From Glandiceps talaboti (lineage: Eukaryota > Hemichordata > Enteropneusta > Spengelidae), in contig NC_135554.1 of the NCBI RefSeq assembly GCF_964340395.1, positions 2,378,501 to 2,442,500 of the forward strand: 64,000 nt of DNA, read 5' to 3'. The position numbers and the translations under genes are program-made. Shown here piece after piece: positions 53,076-64,000 of the stretch. Position 1 is the first letter of the stretch, and each line of letters begins with the position of its first letter. The notes below the pieces were generated by a model. That model saw only the letters and a program-made list of their open reading frames with translations. It did not search any database and was not told the DNA's origin.

Positions 53076-53480
53076 ATTGTTTTTAAGATTCAACTAGATT
53101 GTGGAATGTTGATATTTAAAGTGCAAGAGTTAAGTTGAGAGTGAAACATCCATTAGAGCATAGAGATGTAAACCGTGGTTGTTTGGAGTATAGAAATATG
53201 TGTCATATTACTGTGTTTTTTTATGATGGTATTAGAAGAATAAGCTGACTGTAGGCAGCAAATCAAAGTTATTGAGACTGCATTATTGTAACTCAAGAAT
53301 TTAATATTTATTTGCAGAAAAGTATTAAAAAGGCTACGAGAAAAATTGAATGAATTTTCCAAAATACTGTAATCAAATATTGAAAATAAATTATTCCAAA
53401 GTGGACAAAGTTTGTGATTAATGTTGTTATATACTTGGAAAGAAATGTTAACAACTTAAGAATGATCCCACTATGTCTGA
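53076..53480. other. Unannotated stretch
   Basis: Nothing recognised. Confidence 0.35.
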
Positions 53481-53489
53481 CAAGCTCAG

Positions 53490-56236
53490 TAAACAAACAA
53501 CATTAATGTAGAAACAATATTAATGTAGGGGGATGGGGTCTGTAAACAAACAATGTTAATGTAGGGGGATGGGGTCTGTAAAAAAAACAATGTTAATGTA
53601 GGGGGAGGGGATCTGTAAACAAACAATGTTAATATAGGGGAGGGGTCAGTAAACAAACAATGTTAATGTAGGGGGATGGGGTCTGTAAAAAAAATGTTAA
53701 TGTAGGGGGGGGGGGATCTGTAAACAAACAATGTTAATGTAGGGGGAGGGGATCTGTAAACAAACAATGTTAGTATAGGGGGAGGGGTCAGTAAACAAAC
53801 AATGTTAATGTAGGGGGATGGGGTCTGTAAAAAAATGTTAATGTAGGGGGGGGGATCTGTAAACAAACAATGTTAATGTAGGGGGAGGGGATCTGTAAAC
53901 AAACAATGTTAATGTAGGGGGATGGGGTCAGATAACAAACAACACTTATGTAGGGGGAGGGGGTCAGTAAACAAACAACATTAATGTAGGGGGTGGTCAG
54001 TAAACAAACAAGTTAATGTAGAGGGAGGGGGTCAGCAAACAAACAACGTTAATGTAGGGGGATGGGTCAGCAAACAAACAGCGTTAATGTAGGGAGAGGG
54101 GGTCAGTAAACAAACAACGTTAATGTAGGGGGATGGGGTCAGTAAACAAACGTTAATGTAGGGGGAGGGGTCTGTAAACAAACGACATTAATGTAGGGGG
54201 ATGGGGTCTGTAAACAAACAACATTAATGTAGGGGGATGGGGTCAGTAAACAAACAACGTTAATGTAGGGAGATGGGGTCAGTAAACAAACGTTAATGTA
54301 GGGGGAGGGGTCTGTAAACAAACGACATTAATGTAGGGGGATGGGGTCTGTAAACAAACAACATTAATGTAGGGGGATGGGGTCAGTAAACAAACAACAT
54401 TAATGTAGGTGAGGGGGTCTGTAAACAAACAACATTAATGTAGGGGGAGGTGGTCAGTAAACAAACTACGTTAATGTAGGGGGATGGGGTCAGTAAACAA
54501 ACAATGTTAATGTATGGGGAGCGGGTCAGTAAACAAACTACGTTAATGTAGGGGGATGGGGTCAGTAAACAAACAATGTTAATGTATGGGGAGCGGGTCA
54601 GTAAACAAACATTTTTAATGTAGGGGAGAGGGGGTCAGGAAACAAACAACGTTAATGTAGGGGGAGGGGTCAGCAAACAAACATCGTTAATGTAGGGGAT
54701 GGGGTCAGTAAACAAACAACGTTAATGTAGGGGGAGGGGGTCAGTAAACAAACAATGTTAATGTAGGGGGATGGGGTCTGTAAACAATGTTAATGTAGGG
54801 GAGGGGTCTGTAAACAAATAATGTTAATGTAGGGGAGGGGGTCTGTACACAAACAACATTAATGTAGGGGGAGGGGTCTGTACACAACGTTAATGTAGGG
54901 GGAGGGGATCTGTAAACAAACAACATTAATGTAGGGGAAGGGGGTCAGTAAACAAACAATGTTAATGTAGGGGGATGGGGTCTGTAAACATACAATGTTA
55001 ATGTAGGGGGAGGGGGTCTGTAAACAAACAATGTTAATGTAGGGGGGATCTGTAAAGAACACATTAATGTAGGGGGATGGGGTCTGTAAACAAACAACGT
55101 TAATGTGGGGGGATGGGGTCAGTAAACAAACAATGTTAATGTAGGGGGAGGGGGTCTGTAAACATACAATGTTAATGTAGGGGGGTGGATTCTGTAAACA
55201 AACAATGTTAATGTAGGGGGAGGGGTCTGTAAACAAACAATGTCAATGTAGTGGAAGGGGGTCAGTAAACAAACAATGTTAATGTAGGGGGATGGGGTCT
55301 GTAAACAATGTTAATGTAGGGGAGGGGGTCTGTAAACAAATAATGTTAATGTAGGGGAGGGGGTCTGTACACAAACAACATTAATGTAGGGGGAGGGGTC
55401 TGTACACAAACAACGTTAATGTAGGGGGAGGGGATCTGTAAACAAACAACATTAATGTAGGGGAAGGGGGTCAGTAAACAAACAATGTTAATGTAGGGGG
55501 AGTGGGTCTGTAAGCAAACAATGTTAATGTAGGGGGGATCTGTAAAGAACACATTAATGTAGGGGGATGGGGTCAGTAAACAAATAATGTTAATGTAGGG
55601 GGAGGGGGTCAGTAAACAAACAATGTTAATGTAGGGGGAGGGGGTCTGTAAACATACAATGTTAATGTAGGGGGGTGGATTCTGTAAACAAACAATGTTA
55701 ATGTAGGGGGATGGGGTCTGTAAACAAACAATGTTAATGTAGTGGAAGGGGGTCAGTAAACAAACAATGTTAATGTAGGGGGAGGGGATCTGTAAACAAA
55801 CAATGTCAATGTAGTGGAAGGGGGTCAGTAAACAAACAATGTTAATGTAGGGGGAGGGGATCTGTAAACAAACAACGTTAATGTAGGGGGAGGGGATCTG
55901 TAAACAAACAATGTTAATGTAGTGGAAGGGGGTCAGTAAACAAACAATGTTAATGTAGGGGGATGGGGTCAGTAAACAAACAACGTTATTGAGGGGGAGG
56001 GGTCAGTAAACAAAACGTTAATGTAGGGGGTGGGGTCAGTAAACAAACAACGTTAATGTAGGGGGGTGGGGTCAGTAAACAAACAACGTTAATGTAGGGG
56101 GTGGGGTCAGTAAACAAACAACGTTAATGTAGGGGAAGGGGGTCAGTAAACAAACAACGTTAATGTAGGGGGATGGGGTCAGTAAACAAACAATGTTAAT
56201 GTAGGGGGAGGTGGTCTGTAAACAAACAATGTTAAT
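53490..56236. repeat. 36-bp G-rich minisatellite, about 75 copies
   Basis: Unit GTAAACAAACAATGTTAATG then TAGGGGGATGGGGTCT. Variants fall in the G runs (AGGGG, GAGGGG, GTGGGG) and in GTCT/GTCA. Each unit has two G-runs on the plus strand and a TGTAAACAAACA-type motif. Confidence 0.96.
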
Positions 56237-56650
56237 GTTGAATGCACACAAGAGAAACATATAAATGCATTACTGTTTTACTCAATGGATTTAAAATGAA
56301 CTTTGTCTTTCAGTCCATATATGTCCATCCATATGCCTGCATCACATGTAACATTTGTGAATTTTTCTTTTCTATTCTATATTACCTGTAAAAATGTCAG
56401 AAAATGCAAATATCACATGACAGATTTTTGCATTAGCGGTTCAAGTATAACTTTCCCGACTTGGTGAGCCAGCAAGTCTGTCATAAAAATTGTTTGCATC
56501 TCTAAAGCTATTTTCAATGTCACTGATAATGGGTCTGTAAAACTGATAATAAATGATATGACATTAGGCGCTTCACACTGATGTGTTATGCAATAGTGCT
56601 TTATCACATTTGTAAATATTGCCAACAAACATTATTTAGTAATAACACAT
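56237..56650. other. Unannotated stretch
   Basis: AT-rich; nothing recognised. Confidence 0.35.
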
Positions 56651-56658
56651 GCCAGCGA

Positions 56659-56771
56659 GGGCAATATCACCATTTATTACACCTCGGCGTTCTTCCGAAG
56701 GCTGTGATTGGTCAGACTCGTATCACGTGACCGATTTTAACTGGGCTATTGCCCACAAGGTGATATTGCCC
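56659..56771. repeat. Inverted repeat, possible MITE
   Basis: GGGCAATATCACC (56659-56671) and GGTGATATTGCCC (56759-56771) are perfect 13-bp inverted repeats with further partial pairing outside. Related ATATCACC termini occur in the foldback at 33056. Confidence 0.6.
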
Positions 56772-56893
56772 GCTCGTGCAGAGACTAATGCCCGGGACTA
56801 TTGCCCGCTGAAGTTGTTTGAACCACTGCGCACCGCTTCTGCGCATAACAAATAGTCGTTCACAACTTTCGCTCAGACATGGCGACTGCCGCA
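56692..56893 (+). promoter_or_regulatory. Promoter-like, GC-richer patch with start codon and donor
   Basis: Contains CTTCCG (56692-56697, ETS-type), ATTGG (56707-56711, reverse CCAAT) and TCACGTGA (56723-56730, E-box). These are followed by ATGGCGACTGCCGCA/GTAAGA (56879-56899), which reads as a short first coding exon (MATAA) with a consensus donor. No downstream exon is recognised, and overlap with an inverted repeat makes a transposon origin equally plausible. Confidence 0.25.
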
Positions 56894-57039
56894 GTAAGAC
56901 ACGTAAACCTTTCCGGTACAGACATGACATTTTATTAGAATTGGACAGTAAGAACACAAATAATCAGTGATAAGAGAGATAAGAAACCCCACTTCCTTAG
57001 TTAATGGCTCAATTATGTAATAACATTAAAATGATGGTG

Positions 57040-57160
57040 CATATAAAGTTGGGAAATTGTTGAAATCAAAATGATCTTACCACTGATGTGTGATTTAGGT
57101 CAAAACGTGATTTTTTTGCACAACTGAACTGATACGGTATTAGCTATAGGCATGACTAAA

Positions 57161-57199
<39 letters not shown>

Positions 57200-57244
57200 G
57201 TGTGGATGTGTGTCTGTCTGTCTGTCTGCATGGATGTATGTCTA

Positions 57245-57277
<33 letters not shown>

Positions 57278-58540
57278 GTGTCTGTGTGGATGTGTGTAAA
57301 CAAATGAAAGTCAAAAACCACTAGACTGATTGCCATGATATTTGGTGAGTATATTACCTTGGGTGTCTAGTTTGGAAAATTGTTCAAATCAAGATGATCT
57401 TACCACCTGTGTATGATTTGGGGCAAAAAATGGGATTTTTGGTCAAAAAACTTAAACTCAGAAACTACTGGCCAGATTAGTGCGAAATTTGGTGGGAACA
57501 TTCTTAAGGGGATGTAAAGTAGGATTTGTTCATGACATGATTCCATCAGTGATATGCAAATTAGGGCTAAAAATGTGTCTTTTTGGTTAAAAATCTATAA
57601 TTCCAAAAGTACTGAGCAGATTGGGCTGAAATTTAATGGGAATGCATCTAGGGATGTATAGATGAAGAAATATTAAGCATACAATGATTCCATGAGTGAT
57701 ATGCAAATTAGGTGTAAAAATGTTCATTTTTGGTCAAAAACTTATATCTCAAAAAGTACTTGGTCACCGAGTCTGAAACTTGGTGAGATTTTCTGAAAGT
57801 GTTATTCTGCAGATTTTCTTTAAACATTTTGACAAAATTGGCCCTAGCGACCATGACCACACCCATAGCAACAGCCAAACGGTCGTGTATTTCACAAAGT
57901 TAACAACTGGGATTAATAGACAATTGAATAAACATTCCAAAAATGTATGTAAATTTGCCTAGCAACAAGACCACGCCCATAGCAGCAGCCAAATAATCAC
58001 GTATATTGCAAAGATAACAACAGGAATAGAAAGACAAATGAATAAACATTCAAAAAATGTATGCAAATGTGCCTAGCAACAAGACCACGCCCATAGCAAC
58101 AGCCAAATGAGCAAATATATTATCTTTAATGTGGTCATTTCTCCAAGAGTTTCAATCAGTGATATGCAAATTAGGGCTAAAATGTGTCTTTTTGGTTAAA
58201 AATCTATAATTCCAAAAGTACTGAGCAGATTGGGCTGAAATTTAATGGGAATGTATCTAGGGATGTATAGATGAAGAAATATTAAGCATACAATGATTCC
58301 ATGAGTGATATGCAAATTAAGTGTAAAAATGTTCATTTTTGGTCAAAAACTTATATTTCAAAAAGTACTTGGTCACCGAGTCTGAAACTTGGTGAGATGT
58401 TTCTGAAAGTGTTATTCTGCAGATTTTCTTTAAACATTTTGACAAAATTGGCCCTTGCGACCATGACCACGCCCATGGCAACAGCCAAATAATCACGTAT
58501 ATTGCAAAGATAACAACAGGAATAGAAAGACTGCTTCTAG
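57040..58540 (+). mobile_element. Dispersed family B, copy with internal duplication
   Basis: GCACAACTGAACTGATA (57118-57134) matches the start of the 16-kb copy. Then come a (TCTG)n run, ACTCAGAAACTACTGG, TGATATGCAAATTAGG and CCTAGC-ACCATGACCAC text. The module is repeated at 57550-57880 and 58150-58480. Confidence 0.65.
57160..57282. repeat. (TCTG)n compound microsatellite
   Basis: Runs of TCTG interrupted by GTGTGGATG and ATGGATGTATG. Confidence 0.9.
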
Positions 58541-60105
58541 CACCCCTGTCTTGGCAAACATTTCGTTGTTTTCCTCAACGATGTCAGTTATTATATTATC
58601 CTTAATTCATGAATACTGCACAGTTCTTCGCTGTCTGAGGCTGTCATATACTAAGTATTCTCTTTCCTCCTCTCTGTACGCCACCTTGGAAACATACAAC
58701 ACGTGTCTAGTCTTCTCTTTAATGTGGTCTTTTCTCCAAGAATCTCCTCAAATCGGAAGGCAACCTCGTTGAGGGTACTTCAATACTTCTATCTGCTAAA
58801 TCATGGAATTGGTTGATACTTTGAAAGAATAAACTGTATGCAAACAATTGAAAGACTGGGATTCTTTGAAATGCCAGAGTATCGTTTTGGTTGTCCTAAG
58901 AATTGCATCGCCATGGACCCATGAAAAGACAATAACTTGGTACAACTGCTGGATACATAAAGGGGAAAATCATTTAATTTCACCAGCCTGGTTATTTTGA
59001 CGTCGCCGTGTAGACTTTTGTTCTGTGATAGAACTCTAATACTCGATGTAGTGATACTTATACTGGGAAAGGTATTCTTTAAAGCGTATGCAGAGTAAAT
59101 CAAGTCAACAGAACTTCTTTAAAGCGTATGCAGAGTAAATCAAGTCAACAGAACTTCAAGATGCGAAGTATGGTTGACTGTTCTCTTGTGATAGATTCAG
59201 TATGTAAATGGTGGTAGTTGCTAGACGACAAGCGTTCCATTCGTCAGTAGGCGTAGTCGCACTTATGACATGATAGAAACTTTTGGCCAATGAAATCGCG
59301 CACAGAATAAGCAATTTTTGCATATGACTAAGAAGAGGACGGGACATCCGAATATTTACTTTCTGGTAAATGTCTTCTCAATATATGGGAAATAATGTAT
59401 ATTCAAATGCCTTGCATGCTATCATTACTTGTGTCAACAATTTCGTTGTATAACAGAATTTTCAAACCTAATCGTATGTATTAAATGATGGTAAAGTCGA
59501 GTCATTGCTGTATTCGTGTACGTGTTGTTTTGGTAGACGCAGGGGGGCAACTGTGAAACCAAGCTTAACTTTTCCCTTATACGGAAAAATCGAAGCTATT
59601 AAACATTCGATTATTTCTTTTGTGAGTATATGTATGTGAATTACAGATGACGGACGGGTCATGCTTTGCTTATACGGAGAGGATCAGAGACGTTGGAAAT
59701 CATTGCACTGTCATTTCTAGAACAAAGCTGTTTTTAATGTACTCTGTACTGTGTACTCTAAAAGCTATGCCCCCCAAAAGACTCGTTTTTGTCCAAAAAG
59801 TTGAAAATATAATTTTACCAATGAAATCAGTTTGAAAGTGTAAACAGTGCTGTCACTCCATTTGTCTCTTAATTTAGCAAACAATGAAGGACTATCTATC
59901 ACAATTAATATCGCATATGATGAGATCGGAAAGCGAAATTCTCCTATACGAGAGTTCATAAGTACAATGTCAGTGTTGGGGATGAAGTCCCAGATGGACG
60001 GTACATTGTTGTATTCTACCACCGCTCTATCTTTATAATACATCTTAGATAACACCACGGACAACTCTTCTTAGTTGTCTGTGATAACACTTACTGGAAT
60101 AAAAC
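58541..60105. other. Unrecognised stretch of higher complexity
   Basis: Less repetitive and slightly more GC-rich than its surroundings. It has a 40-bp tandem duplication at 59075-59156. CTTTAATGTGGTC-TTTCTCCAAG at about 58720 also occurs at about 58130 inside the family B copy. Small ORFs on both strands (58801-59103 minus, 59765-60064 minus) show no known domain. It may be a decayed transposon. Confidence 0.35.
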
Positions 60106-60109
60106 AGGC

Positions 60110-61148
60110 AGAAAAACTCTGTGTACTGCAATAACAGACAGAATAACTCTGTATATAGCAATAACCCACAGACAGAATAACCCTGTGTACTGCAATAACA
60201 GACAGAATAACTCTGTGTACTGCAATAACCCACAGACAGAATAACTGTGTACTGCAATAACAGACAGAATAACGCTGTGTACAGGAATAACCCACAGACA
60301 GAATAACCCTGTGTACTGCAATAACACAGAGAGAATAACCCTGTGTACTGCAATAACACAGAGAGAGAATAACCCTGTGTACTGCAATAACACAGATAGA
60401 ATAACCCTGTGTACAGGAATAACCCACAGACAGAATAACCCTGTGTACTGCAATAACACACAGATAGAATAACACTGTGTACTGCAATAACACACAGATA
60501 GAATAACCCTGTGTACTGCAATAACACGGATAGAATATCCCTGTGTACTGCAATAACACAGATAGAATAACACTGTGTACTGCAATAACACAGATAGAAT
60601 AACACTGTGTACTGCAATAACACATAGAATAACACTGTGTACTGCAATAACACACAGATAGAATAACCCTGTGTACTGCAATAACACAGATAGAATAACC
60701 ATGTGTACTGCAATAACACAGATAGAATGACCATGTGTACTGCAATAACACAGATAGATTAACCATGTGTACTGCAATAACACACAGAGAGAATAACCCT
60801 GTGTACTGCAATAACACGGATAGAATAACACTGTGTACTGCAATAACACAGATAGAATAACACTGTGTACTGCAATAACACAGATAGAATAATCATGTGT
60901 ACTGCAATAACACACAGAGAGAATAACCCTGTGTACTGCAATAACACACAGATAGAATAACCCTGTGTACTGCAATAACACAGATAGAATAACCCTCGCC
61001 TGTGTACTGCAATAACACAGATAGAATAACCGTGTGTACTACAATAACACAGATAGAATAACCCTGTGTACTGCAATAACACAGATAGAATAACCATGTG
61101 TACTACAATAACACAGACCGAAAATTAAAGCCTGTGTACTGCAATAAC
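60110..61148. repeat. 32-bp minisatellite, left part, about 32 copies
   Basis: Unit GAATAACCCTGTGTACTGCA then ATAACACAGATA; same family as 61749-62625. Minus-strand ORFs (CYCSTQGYS-type) are repeat by-products. Confidence 0.95.
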
Positions 61149-61748
61149 TCATCCATGGCCAGAAGTCAGATATTTTGCACGGAATACATTTTTACATTTA
61201 ACTTATTCACGTTTTACATTTTTAACAGAACTTAGTAATCATTTTTTACATTCTATGACTGCACGGAATACATTCTAGGATCGGGCGGATGGTCCAGGGA
61301 GCTTGTATATAAAACATTGTATATAATACATACACTTAATACATTTCTCGGACCATCGCCGAGAAATAGAATGTATTTCGCGCTCCTCTAGAATGTATTA
61401 AATGTATTTAATGTATTAAATGTATTAAATGCAAGCTACCCGGACCATCGCCGAGAAATAGATTGTATTTCGTGCAACTCTAGAATGTATTAAATGCAAG
61501 CTACCTGGACCATCGCCGAGAAATAGAATGTATTTCGTGCACCTCTAGAATGTATTAACTGTATTAAATGCAAGCTACCGGACCATCGCCGAGAAATAGA
61601 ATGTATTTCGTGCACCTCTAGAATGTATTAAATGCATTAAATGTACCTCAACCGTCTCCCGTGTATTAAATGTATTAAATGTATTTCATGCAGCCTTAGA
61701 ATGTGAAAATGTATTAAATGTAAAATAGTCAAGTACTGGCCATAACGC
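61149..61748. mobile_element. 600-bp inverted-repeat element splitting a minisatellite
   Basis: CAATAAC flanks both sides (61142-61148, 61749-61755), consistent with a 7-bp or longer target duplication inside a repeat unit. Near the ends ATGGCCAG (61155) pairs with CTGGCCAT (61736-61743). Inverted similarity continues (TATTTT, AATACATTTT). The interior has four copies of a unit starting GACCATCGCCGAGAAATAGA and one inverted copy near 61278. No ORF. Confidence 0.6.
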
Positions 61749-62625
61749 CAATAACATAGACAGAATAACCCTGTGTACTGCAATAACACAGAGAGAATAA
61801 CCCCGTGTACTGCAATAACACAGACAGAATAACCCCGTGTACTGCAATAACATAGACAGAATAACCCCGTGTACTGCAATAACACAGACAGAATAACCCT
61901 GTGTAATGCAATAACACTGACAGAATAACCCTGTGTACTGCAATAACACAGACAGAATAACCCTGTGTAATGCAATAACACAGACAGAATAACCCTGTGT
62001 ACTGCAATAACACAGACAGAATAACCCCGTGTACTGCAATAACACAGACAGAATAACCCCGTGTACTGCAATAACACAGACAGAATAACCCTGTGTACTG
62101 CAATAACACAGACAGAATAACCCTGTGTACTGCAATAACACAGACAGAATAACCCTGTGTAATGCAATAACACAGACAGAATAACCCTGTGTACTGCAAT
62201 AACACAGACAGAATAACCCTGTGTAATGCAATAACACAGACAGAATAACCCTGTGTAATGCAATAACACAGACAGAATAACCCTGTGTAATGCAATAACA
62301 CAGACAGAATAACCCTGTGTAATGCAATAACACAGACAGAATAACCCTGTGTAATGCAATAACACAGACAGAATAACCCTGTGTAATGCAATAACACACA
62401 GACAGAATAACACTGTACTGCAATAACACAGACAGAATAACCCTGTGTAATGCAATAACACAGACAGAATAACCCTGTGTAATGCAATAACACAGACAGA
62501 ATAACCCTGTGTAATGCAATAACACAGACAGAATAACCCTGTGTAATGCAATAACACAGACAGAATAACCCTGTGTAATGCAATAACACACAGACAGAAT
62601 AACACTGTACTGCAATAACACAGAC
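61749..62625. repeat. 32-bp minisatellite, right part, about 27 copies
   Basis: Same unit as the left part, but with CACAGACAG and alternating TGTACTG/TGTAATG variants. More uniform than the left part. Confidence 0.95.
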
Positions 62626-62636
62626 ATATCAACACT

Positions 62637-64000
62637 GTTGCCAGTTTTATGAAGGACTCATCTCTGAAAACATCAACAACAGTCACAAAGTCTGGAACAA
62701 AGTAAACGAACTTCTGAAACCGTCCACTACCGTTTTACCTGTTCATGATGATGCCTTACCTCTTGCAAATAACTTCAATAACTATTTCGCAAATATTGGT
62801 TCACTGATAAAAAAGGATCTTCAACAAACAGAACCTTTGTTAGATCACATACCGACACCTGGTGTGCAATTTCAATTCTCGACTATCTCCGAAGAAGATG
62901 TCCATTCTGAACTGACCTCTCTGCCGTCAAACAAATCATCTTCCCCGGATGATTTCGACTCACGTCTGATTAAACTTTCCATACCAGCTATCGTTCCGTC
63001 AGTGACTCAATTTTTTAATATGTCTTTATCTCAAGGAATTATGCCCATTCAGTGGAAAAAAAGCAACAATAGTTCCCATCTTCAAAAATGGAAAACAGGA
63101 TAAACAAGACATTTCTAATTACCGGCCCATCTCATTATTGCCTACCTTGTCAAAGGTTTTGGAACGACTGTCTGTAAGCAATTCAGTGCTTACTTGGAAA
63201 CAAATAATATTCTTCATACAACTTTCTCCGGTTTTCGACAAGGACATTCAACATCAACATTACTACAAAAGATCACCGATGACATACTTCAAAATATGTA
63301 TACAAAGAAAATATCATGTCTTCTGATGCTGGACTTATCGAAAGCATTTGACTCAGTTAACCATGAAATCCTAGTACACAAAGTCCAACGTTACAACATC
63401 CACCCAACTGCGCTGACCTGGTTTCAAAGTTACCTCTCAGACCGTACACAGTGTGTTAAACTTGGAAAGATAACTTCAGATCAGACTCCTGTTGTAACCG
63501 GTGTACCTCAAGGCAGCGCCGTCTGTGGACCACTTCTCTTCTCTCTGTACAACAATGACCTTCCGACCTGGATAAAATCAGATACACCTGTGTACGGATA
63601 TGCTGATGATATTAACATCCTAAAGTCTGCATCTATCTCACAACTTGACAATTTGCACAGTGAAATGGCCAACGAAATCGACCGCCTAACAACCTGGTTT
63701 CACTCAAACTTACTAAAACCAAACATTTCAAAATATCAATATATGTTCCTCGGCACCAGTCAACTACTTAAAAAAGTACCCGACCATATCAAAATTCTCA
63801 AAGTCAGAGACCATACAATTCACTCGACCTCCACTGCTACTTGTCTGGGTATCAGACTTGACTCTGAACTCAAATGGTCACACCACGTCGCTCATCTTCG
63901 TCGGGCCTGCGGATACCGCCTTATCAGTCTGGCCCGGGCCAGACGATGTATACCTGGCAACACTCGAAAACATGTAATCTCTGCCACTGTTTTCTCACTC
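62637..64000 (+). mobile_element. Non-LTR retrotransposon, 5'-truncated, runs off the window
   Basis: Begins abruptly at the edge of the 32-bp array and stays similar to reverse transcriptase to the last base. Motif order and GVPQGS-type text indicate the CR1/L2/Jockey group rather than RTE. The 3' UTR and tail lie beyond the window. Confidence 0.85.
62642..64000 (+). pseudogene. Reverse transcriptase (LINE ORF2-like), frameshifted, partial
   Basis: Coding similarity starts at QFYEGLISENINNSHKVW, the linker before the RT domain. Landmarks in order are SPDDFDSRLIK, NYRPISLLP, FSGFRQGHSTSTLL, LDLSKAFDSVNH, GVPQGS, GPLLFSLYNNDLP, YADDINIL and TCLGIRLDSELKW. Two frame changes break it: an extra A in the seven-A run at 63056-63062, and a one-base loss near 63171 that restores the original frame. 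From 63173 it is open to the window end. The catalytic YADD is intact. No endonuclease domain is present. Confidence 0.85.

Noticed and set aside
61637-62686. Minus-strand ORFs of 286-349 codons (CYCSTQGYS-type)
   Set aside because: All three frames of the 32-bp array are open; the composition is purely repetitive and no domain is present.

Overview
This window looks like one locus from an AT-rich, intron-rich animal genome, probably a marine invertebrate. The evidence is the GT-AG introns, the vertebrate-like exon structure of a conserved metazoan gene, non-LTR and DNA transposons, and dense dispersed repeats. I cannot fix the phylum: an invertebrate deuterostome (amphioxus, hemichordate) or a lophotrochozoan both fit.

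The only gene I recognise with confidence is a plus-strand ZSWIM5/ZSWIM6-type gene. Twelve coding exons (15130-44676) can be read. Their splice phases agree throughout and give exactly 1000 codons from the SWIM-domain exon to the stop TGA. The product carries the SWIM zinc finger (CxC-x7-CxH) and the long conserved C-terminal region ending in RERFG. The first coding exon of the family, N-terminal of the SWIM domain, is not found and should lie upstream, so the first 15 kb reads as intron 1. The 3' UTR has an AATAAA at 45054.

Layout: 1-15.1 kb is intron 1, with two TA-flanked inverted-repeat elements, a large 24-bp minisatellite and dispersed repeats. 15.1-44.7 kb holds the exons; almost every intron carries its own tandem-repeat family, with periods of 30 to 66 bp among others. 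44.7-45.1 kb is the 3' UTR. 45.5-50.0 kb has three abutting minisatellites (52, about 27 and 57 bp). 50.0-53.5 kb is mostly unique, with one weak candidate exon. 53.5-56.2 kb is a 36-bp G-rich array carrying a forkhead-like motif in most units. 56.6-56.9 kb is a small GC-richer promoter-like or MITE-like patch. 57.0-58.5 kb is a dispersed repeat. 60.1-62.6 kb is a 32-bp array split by a 600-bp inverted-repeat element. 62.6 kb to the end is a 5'-truncated, frameshifted reverse-transcriptase retrotransposon.

By hand tally about a third of the window is tandem repeat and only about 3 kb is recognisable host coding sequence. Three dispersed families (called A, B and C here) recur. They share a head of a G-rich or hairpin start, a TTA-ATTGG-like stretch and pyrimidine-rich (YGTC)n, followed by a body with a common 'CAGAT...AAA-TTGGT' module. 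The family with fixed ends and a variable number of internal 151-bp units (A) is the best candidate for something not described. Long ORFs inside the arrays are by-products of period and composition, not genes.
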